Source of the DNA: Davidsoniella eucalypti
Taxonomy: Eukaryota; Ascomycota; Sordariomycetes; Microascales; Ceratocystidaceae
Assembly: GCA_004009845.1 (NCBI GenBank)
Contig: RMBW01000148.1
Location: forward strand, 18,938-82,937
Reading direction: 5' to 3'
Length of the DNA: 64,000 nucleotides
The first letter of the stretch is position 1; every line of letters starts with the position of its first letter. Below, in pieces: positions 13,397 through 26,103 of this stretch. The position numbers and the translations under genes are program-made. The notes beneath the pieces were generated by a model. That model had not been told where the DNA came from. It did not search any database and saw only the letters and a list, made by a program, of their open reading frames with translations.

Positions 13397-15153
13397 ATGA
13401 AAAGAACGGCGTCCTGCTTGCCCGACGCCCATCCTGACCAGAAACGAGTCGCTAAAACATCTTCGTGTACTAAGGAAGCCTCTGAAGCTACTATGCTGCC
13501 TCTCCGGGCGCCACTCGCACGCGCCATGACAACTCTAGACAAGAGCTTGTTCTGCAAGACGTTTAATATCAGCGCAGCGGCCATCAAGGACAACAGGACT
13601 ATCTCCAAGTACCGGAAGCTAATGGAGAAGAGCAATGAGCTGCTGACGCTCGACCGGTTGTCTCCTATAGCGAGTGATCCGCGCGCAGAAATTGCGCTCA
13701 AGGACGGCAAGTGCTTATTGCTTCAGCCTAGTGTCAAGGCAGAAGGTTTGTTGTGTCATTCTTCTATTGTTTTCTTGTGATTTCATCACGCTAATGTTAT
13801 GTGGTAGACCCATCAACTTATGGCCCAGTACTGGCAGAGGGCGTCAAGGCAGATGAACTCGGTGTCATGCCGTACGAGCTGAAGCTGGAGTACGACTACT
13901 GGAGCTATCGTGAGTTACATCCTGTCATTGTATAGTATTGTCTGCGTATACTGATAAACACTAGTTGATATCATGTCTTCTATAATACCAGAAGATCTAC
14001 ATGACGAGATTCCCACCGGCTTCAATGCCGTCGGCCACGTTGGTAAGTCACATCATCCACTCTTTAGTATAAATTTCAAGCTGTCTCATCATATCATCTA
14101 ATGCTACTTCTAGTGCACCTGAACCTGCGTGAACGCTATCTACTATACAAATCCGTGATAGCCCAAGTGATTGCCGACAAGAACCCCGGCGTCCGTACCG
14201 TGATCAACAAGATCGACAACGTCGGCGCGGAGTCTCAGTTCCGCACCTTTGCCTACGAGGTGCTACGCGGGCCTGACGACTTGAACGTCGAGGTGCAAGA
14301 GAACAACTGTGTATTTGCGTTTGACTACGCCAAGGTCTATTGGAACAGCAAGCTGGAGACGGAGCACACGCGCCTGATTAATATCTTCAAGCCTGGCGAG
14401 GTCGTGGCTGATGTCATGGCCGGCATCGGTCCGTTCGCCGTCCCGGCTGGCAAGAGAGGTGTCTTCGTCTGGGCTAACGACTATAATCCGGAGAGCTTCA
14501 GGTGCCTTGAAGCAGCCATTAAAAAGAACAAGGTGAGTCCCCTATATCTCGACAGCATACTGCTTCACAAGTCTACAATATTCTAACTACATCTCCCCTT
14601 CTCTTCCCAAACACAGGTTGGCGAGTTTATCCGCCCATTCAACCAGGATGGCCGCCTCTTCATTCCCTTTGTTGCTAAAGCCGTGTTGGAAGCTTCGCGC
14701 GCTGGTGCCGTTGCCAAGATACCCTCGAAACAGGCTCGCGCCGATCGTCTAGCCGGCAAGCCTGCCCCAGAACCACGCAGCATACCCGTGCCGCCCGTAG
14801 TGCACCACTTCGTGATGAACCTGCCCGCGTCCGCGCTCGAGTTCCTCAGTAATTTCCGTGGCCTCTACGCCGGTCACGAAGGCCTCTTCACTGGTACACA
14901 AGATTCGAAGTTCAAGCTACCAATGGTCCATGTACACTGCTTTGCGGTCAAGGGCGACCTGCTGGCGGCCCATGCAGAGATTCTCGAGCGTATCAAGGCA
15001 CAGATCGGTGTGTTGCTTAGGGTTGAGGGTAATGGCGAAGAAGATGGACAAGTGACGGTCCATGATGTCCGTGATGTGGCTCCGAAAAAGAGCATGTACT
15101 GTGCGAGTTTCCGGTTACCAGCATCTGTAGCCTTTGAAAAGACACAGGTTTAG
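13397..15153 (+). CDS. TRM5: tRNA (guanine-37-N1)-methyltransferase Trm5
   Basis: Trm5 uses S-adenosylmethionine to methylate N1 of G37 beside the anticodon, which prevents +1 frameshifting; in fungi it acts in nucleus/cytosol and mitochondria. Five exons: 13397-13745, 13808-13909, 13965-14042, 14114-14532 and 14617-15153. The introns are 62, 55, 71 and 84 bases with clean GT-AG borders, giving 494 residues. Visible signatures are ISKYRKLME near residue 75, HLNLRER near 178, the NKID..GAESQFRTF block, the SAM-binding loop DVMAGIGPFAVPAG at about 276-289, and FVMNLPASA near 381-389. The first 30 or so residues before MLPLRAP are Lys/Arg/Thr-rich and could be a mitochondrial leader. Met33 could be a second start giving a cytosolic or nuclear form; this is inference. 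Codon use is CpG-rich. Confidence 0.95.
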
Positions 15154-18100
15154 ATCAGGCAGCTACAGCAATGTATCCCAAAAAACGTGTTGATTAAAAT
15201 ACCAAGGACAATCAAGATCCATGTACGGTTCGATATTATGTAGATTACAATCTTAAAGTTATGGTGTGCTTTGTTGGCAGTACTAGCTATCAAGGTGTGT
15301 TGCATCACATATCGGAGGTCTGCTTGTCTTGCCCACATGTGTCTCATAGAGGCAATCAAAAGCGGTGTCTCTCCTATCTCCCACTGTTCTTACCAGGCCA
15401 GCTGGAAGCATGTCTGCTCTTATAAAAGACAATAAGCCAAGTCATGTGTATACCTGCATGCTTTGTTTACGTCCATCTTACGCCTAGTAGATGGGGAAAT
15501 GATAAGACAAACATATATAAATGAATAAGCCGACGGAGAGTTGTTACTCGATCTACCGAAACGGAAATGCTATGCGGCCTTAGGGTATATCCGATTACAG
15601 TTATAGTTCATGGATGGGTAGCAAAAAGTTGAGTGGTTTTCTTATCACTACTGGATGATATAGATACATGTCATATCTGTATATACCAAATAGCTGTGGT
15701 ACATAGCTAGCATACAACTACAGTGACGACAGAAAAGACGCTCATCCCCAGGCCCTAGAGATCAGCCTAGACCCGTTTAGACCATATCACATCAAATGTT
15801 TGTCTAGGAAGTATTTGTAACATATTCACTAGTCGCATCTCCGCGGCTCAAAGTCCGAGTCAATATGGCAAAAGATAAGTAGTAAAAAAAAAATTATAGA
15901 TAGAGGGAGGAAATTCATGCTGGTTTTTTTGCTAGCAGGGAGACCAACTCTGTATAGTTGCTCACTTAGTTGCCCCGAAAACAAGAACAATTAATAGAAA
16001 CCGGGCCTTGTGCTACGCTATCGATTAGGCTATAATGAGTATCTTGTTCCGGTATCATCCAAGTGCCAAGAAACAGAGTTATCGTTTCCCAGCTTTGCTA
16101 GCCAATTCTCAACATGTACATCTGTATCAGGCCGGACCAAGACTTGCAAGAGCAAAAGCTCTTTGGAGCAGCCGGGAACTACCCCTCTTTGCATCGGCTA
16201 GTCTACAACCGGGCTTTCTTGCTGTTTCTCTCTCGACTCTCTTGGTTTGATACTTGATGGAGGGAAGGCACAAGATGATACGTTATATGTAATGTAGCCC
16301 CCATCACAACCGTTGGGTGTCTCCCTTCTCGACTTGCCAGAAGCTGCCACAGATGTCCAATCTACATGGTTTCCATAACTGGGGCTGTCTTCTCCAACTC
16401 TACCGCATGTTTAGCGGCATGAGAAATGACGGGAACTTGCCTTTTTTTCCAACATCAAAAAGAAGGGCAACTTTGTTCCAGGCTTTCCTGTCCTTCTCTC
16501 TATCTCTCCCCTATTATCCTTCTTTTCCTTTTTTGTTCTTTTTTTCTTTCTTTTTTCTTTCTTGGAGATAGAGCGATAGAGGTCCGTTTCTGGATACTGC
16601 AGGCTGCAACTGGAAGATATAGCACTCTAGCCTTCATGGCCGGGCGCATCCTCAACAAAAATACAGTGCTACCAAAGGCAGACCAAGTACGACCGTATCA
16701 TGTACTGCGCATGGAATCCATTAATCCGCCAGAGATATGCATGACTGTATAAGTGGGAGTGGGAAACCAAGTAATAGAAATCTATGGGTATGAAGTGTCA
16801 GCAATACCATGCCTGTATTGTACATTGTCGTCAAACATGCATGTTCTATAAAAGCCAGCAGTGACGTTGCAAGACAGGCTGCGGTCATGGCGACGCTTAG
16901 CACGACTCATGATAAGACTTACAGCCGTGATAGGGACTCACGATAGAATTCATGATAGGAGACTATCTCCTATGTCTCCCGTGCCGGCTCGCCAGACTGC
17001 ATAGACGCTCATGATAAGGAAGGAAATCGATGTCCCGGCTATTGTTGTCGAGAGGCCGATCGTCAGCCAGGTCAGCAACGATCACAATCTCTCTTCTACA
17101 GCCTACACTTTCTTCGTCCACTTCTACTTTTGCCTTCTTCCGACTCTTGTATTCTCTCAGTCATTCCGTCTTTCTTCTTGCCGCCCATTGTAACCCCCTG
17201 CGCTGCATGTTCAACCCGCTGGCCACCCGTCCATCCATCCAATGCAGGAAGAAAAAAAGCCAATAAAGTACATAGTTGGAAGTAGCTGATCAAAATGGCG
17301 GTGAGCTAGCTTGTAAACCATCTTCCAAAAGACTAGAAGCTAAAATGACTATAAAAATATAAAAAGTGCGACTGCTACTATAGAGTATTACCGGCCTGCA
17401 GCTAAGCTTTGTTTGTCCGGCAAAGGACAAACAGGTCATGGATTTATGCCAAAACAGCACGAGGCGTGAAAAGGCAATATTGGAGATGCAGGATAATAGG
17501 GTTGTCACCGTATCATCAAGATCTTTCCAACTGTCCATGGATATTCAACAATAGGGTTGGTTAGGGTCTTCGCATCCACTACATCTAACAGAGAACTATA
17601 CAAGCCTAGATAGTGACAAGCCGAAGCCAAATGGAGTGTACCTGTTGTTAAGGTCCTAAACGTACTTTGTGCTACGACTTGAGGCATCACGGAAGAAAAA
17701 ACTAGCGATCGCGTACATCTTTTCAGATGAAGTCACATATTACTACATATGTGCAAGTCACTGACGCATGATGTTATATAAGGGCGCCAGATCGTCGGGT
17801 CCGTTGACGTTAATGGAGACGAAAAGGAAGAAAGAGAGAACCCTTAAGACTCTGACACTGATACACCGAACTGTCAACTACTACTATAGCATATCCCACG
17901 ATCGTTCTCGTACTTGGTGGCACCGGGGCCAGAGTGACATATCGTGAACCATACATAAAAAGCCAAGACTGCGGACCTGCAGACCGGAAATGCAGGTGCA
18001 TTGCATCGTGAGAATCAGCAAAAAAACAGAGACTACTAAAAGAGAAGAGAGAATGGGGGGACACACATGGATAAAAAAAATATAAAATGCATGAGTCAGC

Positions 18101-21100
18101 CTTAAAGGCGGCGGTTTCCTGTCAGCCCAGGTCACGATCCCGTACAGAGTTGATGCAAGCTCTTTCTTTTCTCGGTCGTTGATACTCTATTTGCTTCTAG
18201 AACTTTATGCAGGTGCAGGAGGGCCCAAACAAGTATCGTGAAGAAAAATAAGGGCCGGAAGAAGAAAATCTGTTTTCTCCAAGTTAGCAAAGAATCAAGA
18301 CGGACGTAAAAAGTGGAAAAGATTGAACCTACTTGGAGGGATGCAGAATTGGGATTGGAGCATGCAAAGAAGGTTTCCCTTTTCAGGTGAATTGCAACTC
18401 ACGATACTCAGCGGCTCCTTCTTAGATGAAATTAGGTGGCATGTTTTATTAGTATGATTATTATTATGATTATTATTTTGGTCCCTATTCTCGAGGGCGG
18501 GGGAATAGCAAGACAAGTACCAATGCAGACACATTATGATCTCTTGGGACAGTTTATGTCCAAAAAGGCGTACTATTAACATGTACATATAATATTAGAT
18601 ATCACGATACTTTCAATGATAAAGGAGGGGTGGGGAGAATAGGGAACCTTGACTTCGGATTATTTTGGCGAGACCATCACGAGATCACACAAAACAGGCA
18701 GCTAAAGTCGTGTTCTTGGTAATTTCTGTTTCGCATCATTTAACTAGGTGAGACCAGCTGGAAGAATCTGGAGAAATCCGGGGTATTATAGTAAATTAAT
18801 GATGACAGGTAAATTATATATATATTTGATGGCTTCTTCGCTAACCAACCAACGCGTTCAAGACAATGAAAGACAACCAAGGTTACGTAGTAAATTAGTC
18901 AGTTGGTAATCACTTTTATCCATCTGCTTTGTATGAATAACTAAGTACATATGCTCTGAGTTGATTTGTCTTAGGGGACGAAAAAGACAAAAATGAATAA
19001 ATATATAAAGGCTGTCTCAGGGAAGAACCTGCTTTCAGCCACTAACATGATAGTTTACAGATACTAAAACTCTGACATTTTATACTGTTTGAATTTGGAT
19101 TTGGATTTAGATTTACTTAAGATTTGCTTTGACTGCCACTGCCACTGCTGAAGTTGAGACAGAGCCCGCATGACTTTTTGTTTTGTCTCTGATGGAATTT
19201 GTGCAATGGTTGTCTCTAGACGGAACGAAGAACCGATCTCGATTAGTGTTTATTTATCGATCCTCTCCCTAGATAACTAAGGTAAAGCAAAGAAAACATC
19301 GATTTGGTGCTAAGAAAAGTCGGCACTATAACTTGTTTGCTCGATTCGGTCCGGTTCGTTGGGATTGTTATGTACTTTTACATGGAAGGAATAGAATCTT
19401 ACCTGTAGGTTCTAGACTTTGACACACGAATATATATACTAGCGACATTAGATATATCTTGTTGTCATAGCCTCCTAAAGGGTAAGGGTACAGATCAATA
19501 TCCGATATCAGATTTTAGCGGACACGGAAATCGGCCTAGAATATGAAGAAATGAAGAAGGACCAAAGCAAAGCAAGCCACAACGGCGAAAATAAACTGAA
19601 GTATGAATATTTGTTCGTGCAGCATGTCTGGTCAAATGATGTCTGACTTGTTAGCTTCCCAATCTGTGTTGTAAGTCTTGATATGGTCCAAGCCCTCCAA
19701 TGCAGTGATTAATACTTTCACACAATATCATATCCAAGCTTGTCGTCCAAGAACAGAAAAATGAGGCTTATAACTAGAAGCTTTGGTGTTATAGTCCGGG
19801 GGGGGAACAAGACCAAGGCATTGACTCTAAATATCACTCTACAATATATATAACTATATATATGTAGTATAGTGTATATAAATTAAGTTGATAGGAAAAC
19901 TAGCTGCCTAAACAGATTGAATGTCTGTAATTGCCACGTCTTGGGAATTTAAGAAAAGTCGCTGCGACTCTCGTCATCCATAATGGCCATGTGATACTGA
20001 TGGCCTAGTTGCTCTTCTGATATACCTTGAGTCATGGTGGTTGCTTTCCCATGCAAATTTTTTTTATTTTATATATATATATATATATATATAAAGGCGC
20101 CGGTGTAAGCCGACCGGGAATTCCATGGGGAAACATTATTGGTCATTTCTACGTGTTCTCTCTTTTGTTATCTCGTCGTGAGCAATGCTTGTGCAGTTCA
20201 TGAGAGCCGGGATTCCTGCCGTTTCCGAGGTACTACTAAAGGGACTTTAGAAACATAGGTATTGGCCAAGATATTCTACATGTACTATTCCAAAGTGCCT
20301 TTTGTTAACTTTGTGCGAAAAAGGAACGTTGAATATATATCACATTCCAACAGTCTTTAGGGCTCATTTGAAAGGGTTTGTTAGAACCACTGAGTGGTAT
20401 AGGCGTTGTTGGTTCTTCGGCAATCCAAGCCCCCACGAACAAGTGTGGAATATATAAAAACAGTATAGGTGCATAACTAGACAGAGCTTCTCTGCTATGA
20501 AGTGGCCGAGTCGAAGTTCTAGACAAGACTCTAGAAAGGCAGCGTTTGCATCACTTGGAGCGCATGACGTTAATGTATCGGTTACGGAGCTCAATCTGCC
20601 TTCAAGTTCCTGGCCTTCCATCTATAACTAGCATTCTTGGCCTTACTTACTTGTCTATAAAGGATCATCGTCAAAGTCGCCAAAGCTACTGTAACGGCTT
20701 CTCCTGTTCGAATCGGGATTATAACCATCGAAAGGGAGTTGTTGTTTCTTCTACCCCAACTTTTTGTTAAAGAGATCAAGCCCTTGATTGCCTTGTATTA
20801 CTAGGCATTATATTCATCTTCTCCAACAAGCCAGAGTAGGGTAAAAAGGGCCCACATAAAAGTAACCGCGTGACAAAAGTTATAAAAAAAAAGGCAATGT
20901 ATAACAAACAGAAAGGGAAAATGTTAGTAACTAGGAATGCTACGAGAAAGGCCACGAAACATCCGAGATCTACATCGCACCGTTTCCGAGGCTGAGTATG
21001 GATTACTGAAAAAAGCCTTGGAGTGGCCCAGGTGAGGCGAGAGAGACTTGGTTCTTTTGGTGATATCAGATATGTCAAATATTACTGTGTGTCTGTCTAC

Positions 21101-24100
21101 CTATCAGTTGTACATATACGCTGCAGTAGTCAGTATTTTGCTATGCAACGGCGCCATTAGGTTTACTGATATTCCTGCTTCAGGCCAGTAAGTGAAATAG
21201 TGCGAGGAACGACAAGCGGTTAATGGTCCCTACTCTTACTTATCTGTTCTCTTTAAAAGTTGAATTGCATATTACGCTTGCCCATATTAACCTCTTTACC
21301 CCTCATCCAGCCTGGAGCTTTTGCGGACCCTATCCACGTCTCATGATCCCAATGTTTTCTTCGTAAGATGGGCTGTATGTCAATCAATGACGACGACTTG
21401 GCTTGACAGACCACAGCCATTGCCAAATGACAACAGCAATAGCCTCATAAATTCTCCACGGGGGAGATCAGATATACATGAATGGCGGGGGGGAAGACAG
21501 CGGGCCCTTTGTGGAGTTATCCGCACCAAACACCAAACTAAGCGGGAGAGCCCATGTGATCGTTTTCGGACTTGGGTCTTGATCGCTTTTTCATTTTCCT
21601 CTTTTTAATTGGGCTTACTCGAGGCGCCTCAATGATCAGAAAAAGATGACGTTGGGGGCTTTATTAGAGGTAATGACATATAAACTACATGTGCAACAAT
21701 ATTCGACATCGCCAGCCTATTTTTTTGGTCCCGTGAACAGAAAAAAAAAAAGACGATGCTGACTACGACGTAAACGAAAGCAGGAGCCCGTTTCTTTTCG
21801 ACTCAAAGCCTCTCATAATGTGCTACTGCGATGACACCTGTCGTTGTTGTTTTGGTGTTGTTGTCGCTTGTGAAGCTTGCTTAGAGTTACATGGCCTGAC
21901 TTCTTTTGCCTTGGCCGCTGCAATAGCTTGACTACGCCCTTTCCCCCCTCTCGCTAGATTCATGTAAAAAGGATATTTGTAAAGCTAGATATGTGTATTT
22001 GTATGTACTTGTATGTCTTATATATGGTGATATCTTGTATGATTGATGTTCCATTCCCAAATGGAGAATTCATAGTACATGTGACTGTTTACTTCGCCGC
22101 TGGTTCATGAAGAAAAAGAAAACTAGTTGACTAACATATGTATTTGCATAGGAATAATGTTTGCTAGCCTAAGTATTTTTCGTTGAGCCGAGACATGCTC
22201 TCTAAATTTGGCAGGGCCTATATGCCTTGGAATGTATGTAGCCATGTTTGTCATAGTAAATATGTAATATGCAAACTGTAAATATGGCCTTGTCTGCAAT
22301 CCAGGAACCAGTAGCTCCTTGGCCTGTTAAGAGTGACGATGTAAACAAACAGGAGACGTAGTGATAGCTGTAGGCTTGTTGAGGAAACTAGATATGCCAT
22401 GAACAAGCGGTGATGCCTTTGAGCGAGCCATCGTTCTTCCATTCGAATTCGATGCAGAGACGCCCTCATGAGACGAGGCAGACAAAAATACGAACTGCTT
22501 GTAGCGATGATTTCCTACAAGCCCTGAACTCCCTTGATCCATGATAACAAGACGAAGTTCTCATGTGAGTCTGACAACGATCAAAGAACAGAAAGGCAAC
22601 GAGAAAGCTACTAGAAGTGACCGTTCCCAATCCCAAAATTCAGCAACGAGGCCCGTCAGCGTTCATTGGATAGGATATAGCGTTTCCCCCTGTTTCTTTG
22701 GGGCCATGTCCTGGGTTAAGAGGGTTTTGATCGTCGCCAACACAGAGAGAGAGAAGACTTTAGCAGAGTAGAATTGGAAAATTAAAAATGAGTTTAAAAA
22801 AACTTGAATTGGAAAATGAGCTAACGGGGGCTGTTTGACGTTCTTGTGGCCTCTGTACGGGTTTATTTTTCTTTTTTCCTCTGTCTTTGCATACGTTGCA
22901 GGGGACGAAAACCGCCTGTAATTGTTTTGGATCAGAGCCCGTACGAGATTTCTTATAATTCGGCCGTGATCAACGGCTTTAATATGGAATAGTGAAGAGC
23001 CTTTTTCAAGATCAGATAGAAATAGAGAAAACAACTACGATAAACTCCTCGTCCCCTCTCGGCATCAAAATGATCGCTTCGGAGTACTGCGAAGTAGAAC
23101 ACAAGGAGAAGGGGAAAGAAACCTCGTGTCTAATCAACGGTGGTGTACTATATACTGTATATGTTATACTGCATAAATTATTCATCTAGAACGACGGTAA
23201 TAAGGCTAGTAGCGCTAAGCACCCTAAAACAGCCTGTAAATTTATTGTGTGGAGAAATTAATGGCAGGTGATAAAATGTACTCACGTAGAGGCCAGGCCA
23301 ACTAAAAAATGTGTTGCTGTCACTACCAAAGAACTCGCCTTTTACTAATAACGAATAAAATGAACGAGCAAAATGACCGTGAGGACAGATGGATCTGCAC
23401 ATGACTTACCTTGAGGCGCTATGACGACAAAGAATTGCTGGACTGGCCTGACTGTAAGTTCCATTGCTACATATATTACAGGGCTACAACATACAGATAA
23501 GTCTCTCCATCATCAATTCAACAGAATGGAACTGCCAACCTACAGAGGGGATATAGTCCCCCACTTAGTGCAGCACCAAAAAGCCGACTGTGTGGTGGCC
23601 TCGGACATGATGAAAAAGGGCAATGGCCACGGCCTTAAACACTAATAATAACAAGGGGAAGGAGGGATTACGGCTTCTTTCACCTTTACCTTTTTTCCTA
23701 TTTGGGAAGTCGTGATGTGGTGGCACTGGGGCTTATTGGTGGGTTGCTTGTTTATGTGGGCTTTTGTTCTGTGCTGTGCTGTGGTTCAGCGCACTTTGGA
23801 GCTGCTTCAGCGGCACTTTAGCCTGCAAGATGCCTTTTGTTAGGCCGTCGTAAATCAATTCGCAGTCTGTTCTACTAAGATCGTTGACTATGTTTGCTAT
23901 TGGTCATCGGGCTGATTTCATCGTGACTCAATGATCAGGAACATAATGTAATCTCACTATGATTTGGTCCAGCGCAGCAGTTAGCATTGCTTTTCCTCTT
24001 GTGCGGCCTGGCCTGACCCTCCATAAGGCCCGGTTGCTATTTCTGCTGCGTCGCATTACCGAAAAAAAAGATACATGAAGCTCCAAAAACAATTGTCTCC

Positions 24101-26103
24101 AATCCCCTCCACACCTAGAAGCTGCCTGTTTGCATCTTTCTCTCTCCATCAAACAGCGGATACCACATCCGTTGTGTCTTCCACCTGCTATAATGGACAA
24201 CGAGAGCAAATGGTCTATCAAAATAACAAGATCACCACCAGGAAAGAACCAATTCTCCCCACGTTTGGCGCCTTCCCCCCACGGATCCGTCACCGCTTTT
24301 GTATCCTTTTGTTGTAGTATTGCTTTGCCGTGGAGAAAGAAAGAGATTCCCACAATTGTAGAGAATTCGCACAAAAACATACAGGTTTAAAACAACTGTC
24401 CACCGTCTCGTATTGCCAGAGATACGATCGCCAGCTTTTCAGCCTTGCCCTAAATCGAAGCCATTGAGACGAACATCGTCTCGGTCACCTTCAGCCTTTG
24501 CTGCATCTTGGATTTCTAAAATCACCTGGTCTTCCAGCTTCCTTCGTTGCCCCTTCAGGGAAAAAATCGAGAAAAAAACACACTCAACTTTGATGCCCCC
24601 TGCCAGTGAAACCCAAAATACAGGAAGAAAAAAAAGAGAAGAAAAAAAGAAAGAAAAGAATTACATTAATTTTCGATCCAGATCCCTACTAAAAAACACC
24701 ACCGTCAAATCCATTCTGAGCCTAGCCCGCCCGCCAGTCCTTGATTCTGATTCTGTTTATCCTTGCTACGTCGCTGTTTTTGCTGCACAAGTCACCAAGT
24801 CACAGTTGCAACCAGTGGTAACTAATCCCTCCCCGGCCAAAATTACAATATCCGCGCATAGCTGGCTTTCTTTTCGTTTTCGCTCCCCAAGATAAAGGAA
24901 AAAGAAAAAGAAAAAAAAGAAAAAAAGAACAGCGATTGCATTTGTAGACTGATGTACAGACAAAACTAACTCAACATCCTGCGACGGGCTCTAGTATCGG
25001 TCCAAGCTCTTTTCTTCTTCTTCTTTTTCTTCTTCTCTCCTTCTCGACTTCTTCACCGGTAGCTCTCCTCTCGAATTTCGTGACTTGGTGTCGAGTACAT
25101 CTTTCCTGCTCTCTCGATTGCCCTGCTTTTCTTCTTTTCTTTTTCTCTTCATCTCCCCGTGGGCCCCTACTTCTCGATTCACTAACACCCAATCCTCCTT
25201 TCTCCCTTGCGTTGGTCGCAATTTGTCTGCTCCCTTGTGAGTTTCCGCCCATCCATCTGCCCACCAAGCCTTGATTGTTTCTATGTATCTGTATATCTCT
25301 ATTGGATTACTCTCATAGTGAACGTCAGAACATCACAGTCCTTTTATTGCCCTGCTCTTCTGCAACACCACTTACTTCTCGCTACACCGAGATATCACCT
25401 TTACTAATATCGAGACTGTGCTAACATCAGAATAGACACCACCACCGCCCTTTCTAGCTCCCACTAATATTTCTCCCGTTTGTTCCATCTGGAGTCGGAA
25501 CCCACACTAGAGGAAACCGTCGTCCTCCCCTATGACCGTTTTCAGCCCATTGATCCATAATATCATGTCCGCAAGCTAGCAACACCCTAGAGTGAACTGA
25601 AAACATTTCTCTAGTACTGCTGGCTCCAGTATTGCTGGCATACTTGTTCCTGTTGCTGTTGCTGGATGGACCAGAACTTGAACTAGAACCTCCACAGACA
25701 TCAGAAAATTCTCTTAATCACAGCCTAGCCCAGAGCCTAGTCGACTTTTGCGTCCTCATCGCCGGGGTCTACACTACGTTGGAACATTGAAAACTTAGTG
25801 TTTCCGTGCTTTACCGCAAACAACCCTCGTCTATCCATAAATCCATCTCCATCGTCTACTATTAGAACTAGAGAAAGCCTGTGCCTTTGTTTATTCTTCT
25901 TATTTTTCTCCCCTTTGAACTTCTCCGCCCACGCCCAAGCTCTGCTTTGGGCATATTCTCTTTTTATCTTTTTATCTTGCCTGTTAACCTCTCTTTTTCT
26001 GCTGCTGTTGTTAACTTTTGTGTCTTCCAAACACTTCCCAACTCCTCAAGCGATCTCTCAAGATCGTATTCGTGCCCTCATCTTGTCAGCCCTCTTCTCA
26101 CAC
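15154..26103. other. 11 kb gene desert between TRM5 and the Reg1-like gene
   Basis: I found no supported protein or RNA gene. Open frames up to about 160 codons occur (for example near 22.7-23.0, 23.9-24.4 and 24.4-24.9 kb), but they show no family motif and are rich in residues typical of chance translation. Visible structure: (AT)11 at 20.07 kb, a GGATTT-type short repeat near 19.09 kb, and long C/T-rich tracts over 24.9-26.1 kb that look like the leader of the next gene. Confidence 0.55.
20071..20092. repeat. (AT)11 microsatellite
   Basis: An uninterrupted AT dinucleotide run preceded by a T-rich tract. It is a simple repeat. Confidence 0.9.

Noticed and set aside
20700..20740. tRNA-like B-box words (GTTCGAATC, also near 10459)
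   Set aside because: No cloverleaf or A box at proper distance; the second lies in SEC10 coding sequence.
23928..24380. 150-codon minus-strand frame
   Set aside because: Low-complexity-like composition, no motif, overlaps other open frames.
24413..24895. 160-codon frame upstream of the Reg1-like gene
   Set aside because: Lys/Ser-rich chance translation in a purine-rich tract; no family recognised.
25798..26103. In-frame upstream extension of the Reg1-like protein
   Set aside because: The text is Phe/Leu/Ser-rich and derives from a pyrimidine-rich leader. Family N termini begin near MAAVLSLEES-type text, so the later start is preferred.
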